NCBI GenBank assembly: GCA_947561585.1
Contig: CANNZV010002523.1
Location: 1-64,000 of the forward strand
Length of the DNA stretch: 64,000 bases
Origin: Caprella mutica
Taxonomy: Eukaryota; Arthropoda; Malacostraca; Amphipoda; Caprellidae
Reading direction: 5' to 3'
A program made the position numbers and the translations under genes. The notes beneath the pieces are model-generated. The model was not told the DNA's origin and did no database searches. It worked only from the letters and a program-made list of their open reading frames with translations. Positions 62,463-64,000 of the stretch are shown piece by piece. The first letter of the stretch is position 1; each line of letters starts with the position of its first letter.

Positions 62463-63815
62463 TTTGTCCATACTTTGAATCATGGCAAATACGTGTAACG
62501 GGGAGCGTGCCGCCCTCTGAACCCCCCTGCCAGATCATTAAACAATCATGATGTGTGCCCACTGCATAATGTGTCTCTTTTCGACTTCTCCCTCAGAGAT
62601 TTTAATTTGAGAGAAAGTTACTCTCAGAATCTCCTGCAGCAGCCATCTAAATAAATAGTTACATTTGAATTATTTCAAGATCTCACACAGAGATATACAG
62701 TTTCTAAAGTTGGGCTCAGATTTGCTGCTAAGAGTCTTTGAAAAATGTTCCATATTCTGCAGTCTAGACGTGTGCAGTACAGGTTAAACTCGCCATTTTA
62801 TGATTTTAATTTGATTTATTAGCAGGTATGGGGTGGTTCATCTCCCATTACACATATATCAGTATTGAAGTAATAAATGGAAAATATCACAGAAACTGGA
62901 AATATTTGATATGTATTTCGGGGGGTGTCCCGCTCTCTTCCCCCCCCCCCCTTCTCCCTTCCATGTTTCATAGTGTGGCAGGAAAGTCGCCAGTTTGTTG
63001 AGAAAATGGACCTAGGTCGCTAGATTTTACTCATTTACAAGTAGATGTTTGGCTTCTTGTGAAGAATTTACAGTTGGAAACACCATTATATTTCATGTCT
63101 GGTGTGTGTTACATGTGCATCTTTTATGACTATTTTATTACTGATTCAACAGTTGATTACAATTTTTTCAATTCATTTCATCCCTCAAAAGTGGCCAATA
63201 TATTGGCGACTTTGTGCATACTTTCAAAGTTCTCAATTTTTCGGTAATACATAGAAAATAAATAACTTTCAACCCTCATATTTCAAAAAGTATTAATTTC
63301 TACAAAAAATGTTATGATTTTCGGATTCAATGGACAAAAATACATATTAAAAAAACAATTTAAATTAAATTTGGGGGTAGTCGTCAAATGGGAAAATCCT
63401 GTTTCACTTCTTGTTAGGTAATATATTTTTTGAAAAACTTATAAAGAGAAATCATATATATTCAAACATTGTTGAGTCAGTTGTGTCAAATAGAAAGTTT
63501 TATTTTGTTTTCTTTCTAGTTTTTGGTTGGAGCAAAATTTAATGGAATCCTATTAATTTTGTGTGTAGGTGCCAATTATTAAAGAGTACAGATTCAACAT
63601 GCTCTTACCTGACCTTGCTTATGTTATTCCTACCAGAAAATTAATTGGGACCAATCCTTAGTATATTTCCGAAGATGGTGTAAGTATGGAGTTCTACCTC
63701 AATTAATTTTTCTGCTAGATCAAAGTTTGCAGTAATGTGCGATGTAATACCACAGTCTACGCTAACTACTATTTGAAATTATTGAAAACATTTTAATTTA
63801 TTCTTCTTATTTCAG

Positions 63816-63890
63816 GGAGTATTCTACGTTTTGTACGACGCCCATCTCAGAGCAGCAGCACTAACAGTTCATCTGGGAGTCCTAATCAAA
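63816..63890 (+). CDS. Third gene, second coding exon (partial gene)
   Basis: It follows CTTATTTCAG. Read in the phase left by 57860 it gives GSILRFVRRPSQSSSTNSSS then GSPNQ, and it reaches CAAA followed by GTAGGA, a usable donor, at 63891. Without splicing the frame would stop at 63974. Arg-rich then Ser-rich, no domain recognised. Confidence comes from the matching phase and the composition, which suits the first exon. Confidence 0.55.
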
Positions 63891-64000
63891 GTAGGAATAC
63901 AACTATGACTAGGAATTTCAAATTGACATATATTAGAAAAATCATAAGAAAACCATTCCTTCCTGGGTACTATTAAGTACTCTGGTGTAGTTACGGAATG

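Larger units (their letters stand above)
57861..63815. other. First intron of the third gene, filled with TIR elements
   Basis: About 5.95 kb. Unlike the intron of the second gene it has no tandem arrays, only dispersed inverted-repeat elements. Besides the entries given separately, 58880-59400 holds CTCTGCGGGAGA and GAGAGTAACTCTC pieces that recur at 62230-62290 and 62590-62635. 60196-60575 holds TATAGTGAAC...GTTCACTATA hairpins. 62940-62952 holds a run of twelve C. Confidence 0.6.

Overview
The window looks like nuclear DNA of an insect. A sap-sucking hemipteran such as a planthopper is my guess, from the very AT-rich sequence, GT-AG introns, arthropod-like start sites and the mix of short TIR elements and jockey-like LINE scraps. 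No species-diagnostic gene was recognised. There is no operon, CRISPR array, rRNA or tRNA that I can support.

Layout. (1) 2137-8558, plus strand: nine phase-compatible exons of a gene for a basic, coiled-coil protein of about 405 visible residues; its 5' end is missing. (2) 8559-19200: dispersed repeats, a perfect 64-bp palindrome (10649), a broken carbohydrate sulfotransferase copy (11079-12152), two opposed 1.3-kb elements with tandem 'TTCCACTGAGGAAA' ends (12792-16217), and a nest of three inverted-repeat elements (16372-19190), one with a clean 9-bp target duplication. (3) 19209-47112: about fifteen unrelated tandem arrays (units 15-49 bp) totalling roughly 13 kb. (4) 50437-52683: the two large coding exons of a second plus-strand gene. 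A start exon at 21544-21550 (ATG ACA G, then a perfect donor) is in phase with the 50437 acceptor. If so, this gene has a first intron of about 28.9 kb that carries nearly all the arrays, and its promoter lies against the 49-bp array. The 716-residue product is Ser/Asn/Lys-rich, probably disordered, with phosphotyrosine-type motifs. (5) 52684-57781: spacer with an inverted-repeat element, a LINE reverse-transcriptase tail and older repeats. (6) 57782-63890: the first two coding exons of a third plus-strand gene that runs off the window, separated by a 6-kb intron full of nested TIR elements.

The most striking pattern is the split between tandem arrays (19.2-47.1 kb, almost all inside one inferred intron) and TIR-type elements (both sides). 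Three arrays of different period share the decamer GGTTATCATT, which contains a GATA-type site, and one of them is bounded by a perfect inverted repeat. The long reading frames over the arrays (up to 1,137 codons) come from periodicity and are not genes.
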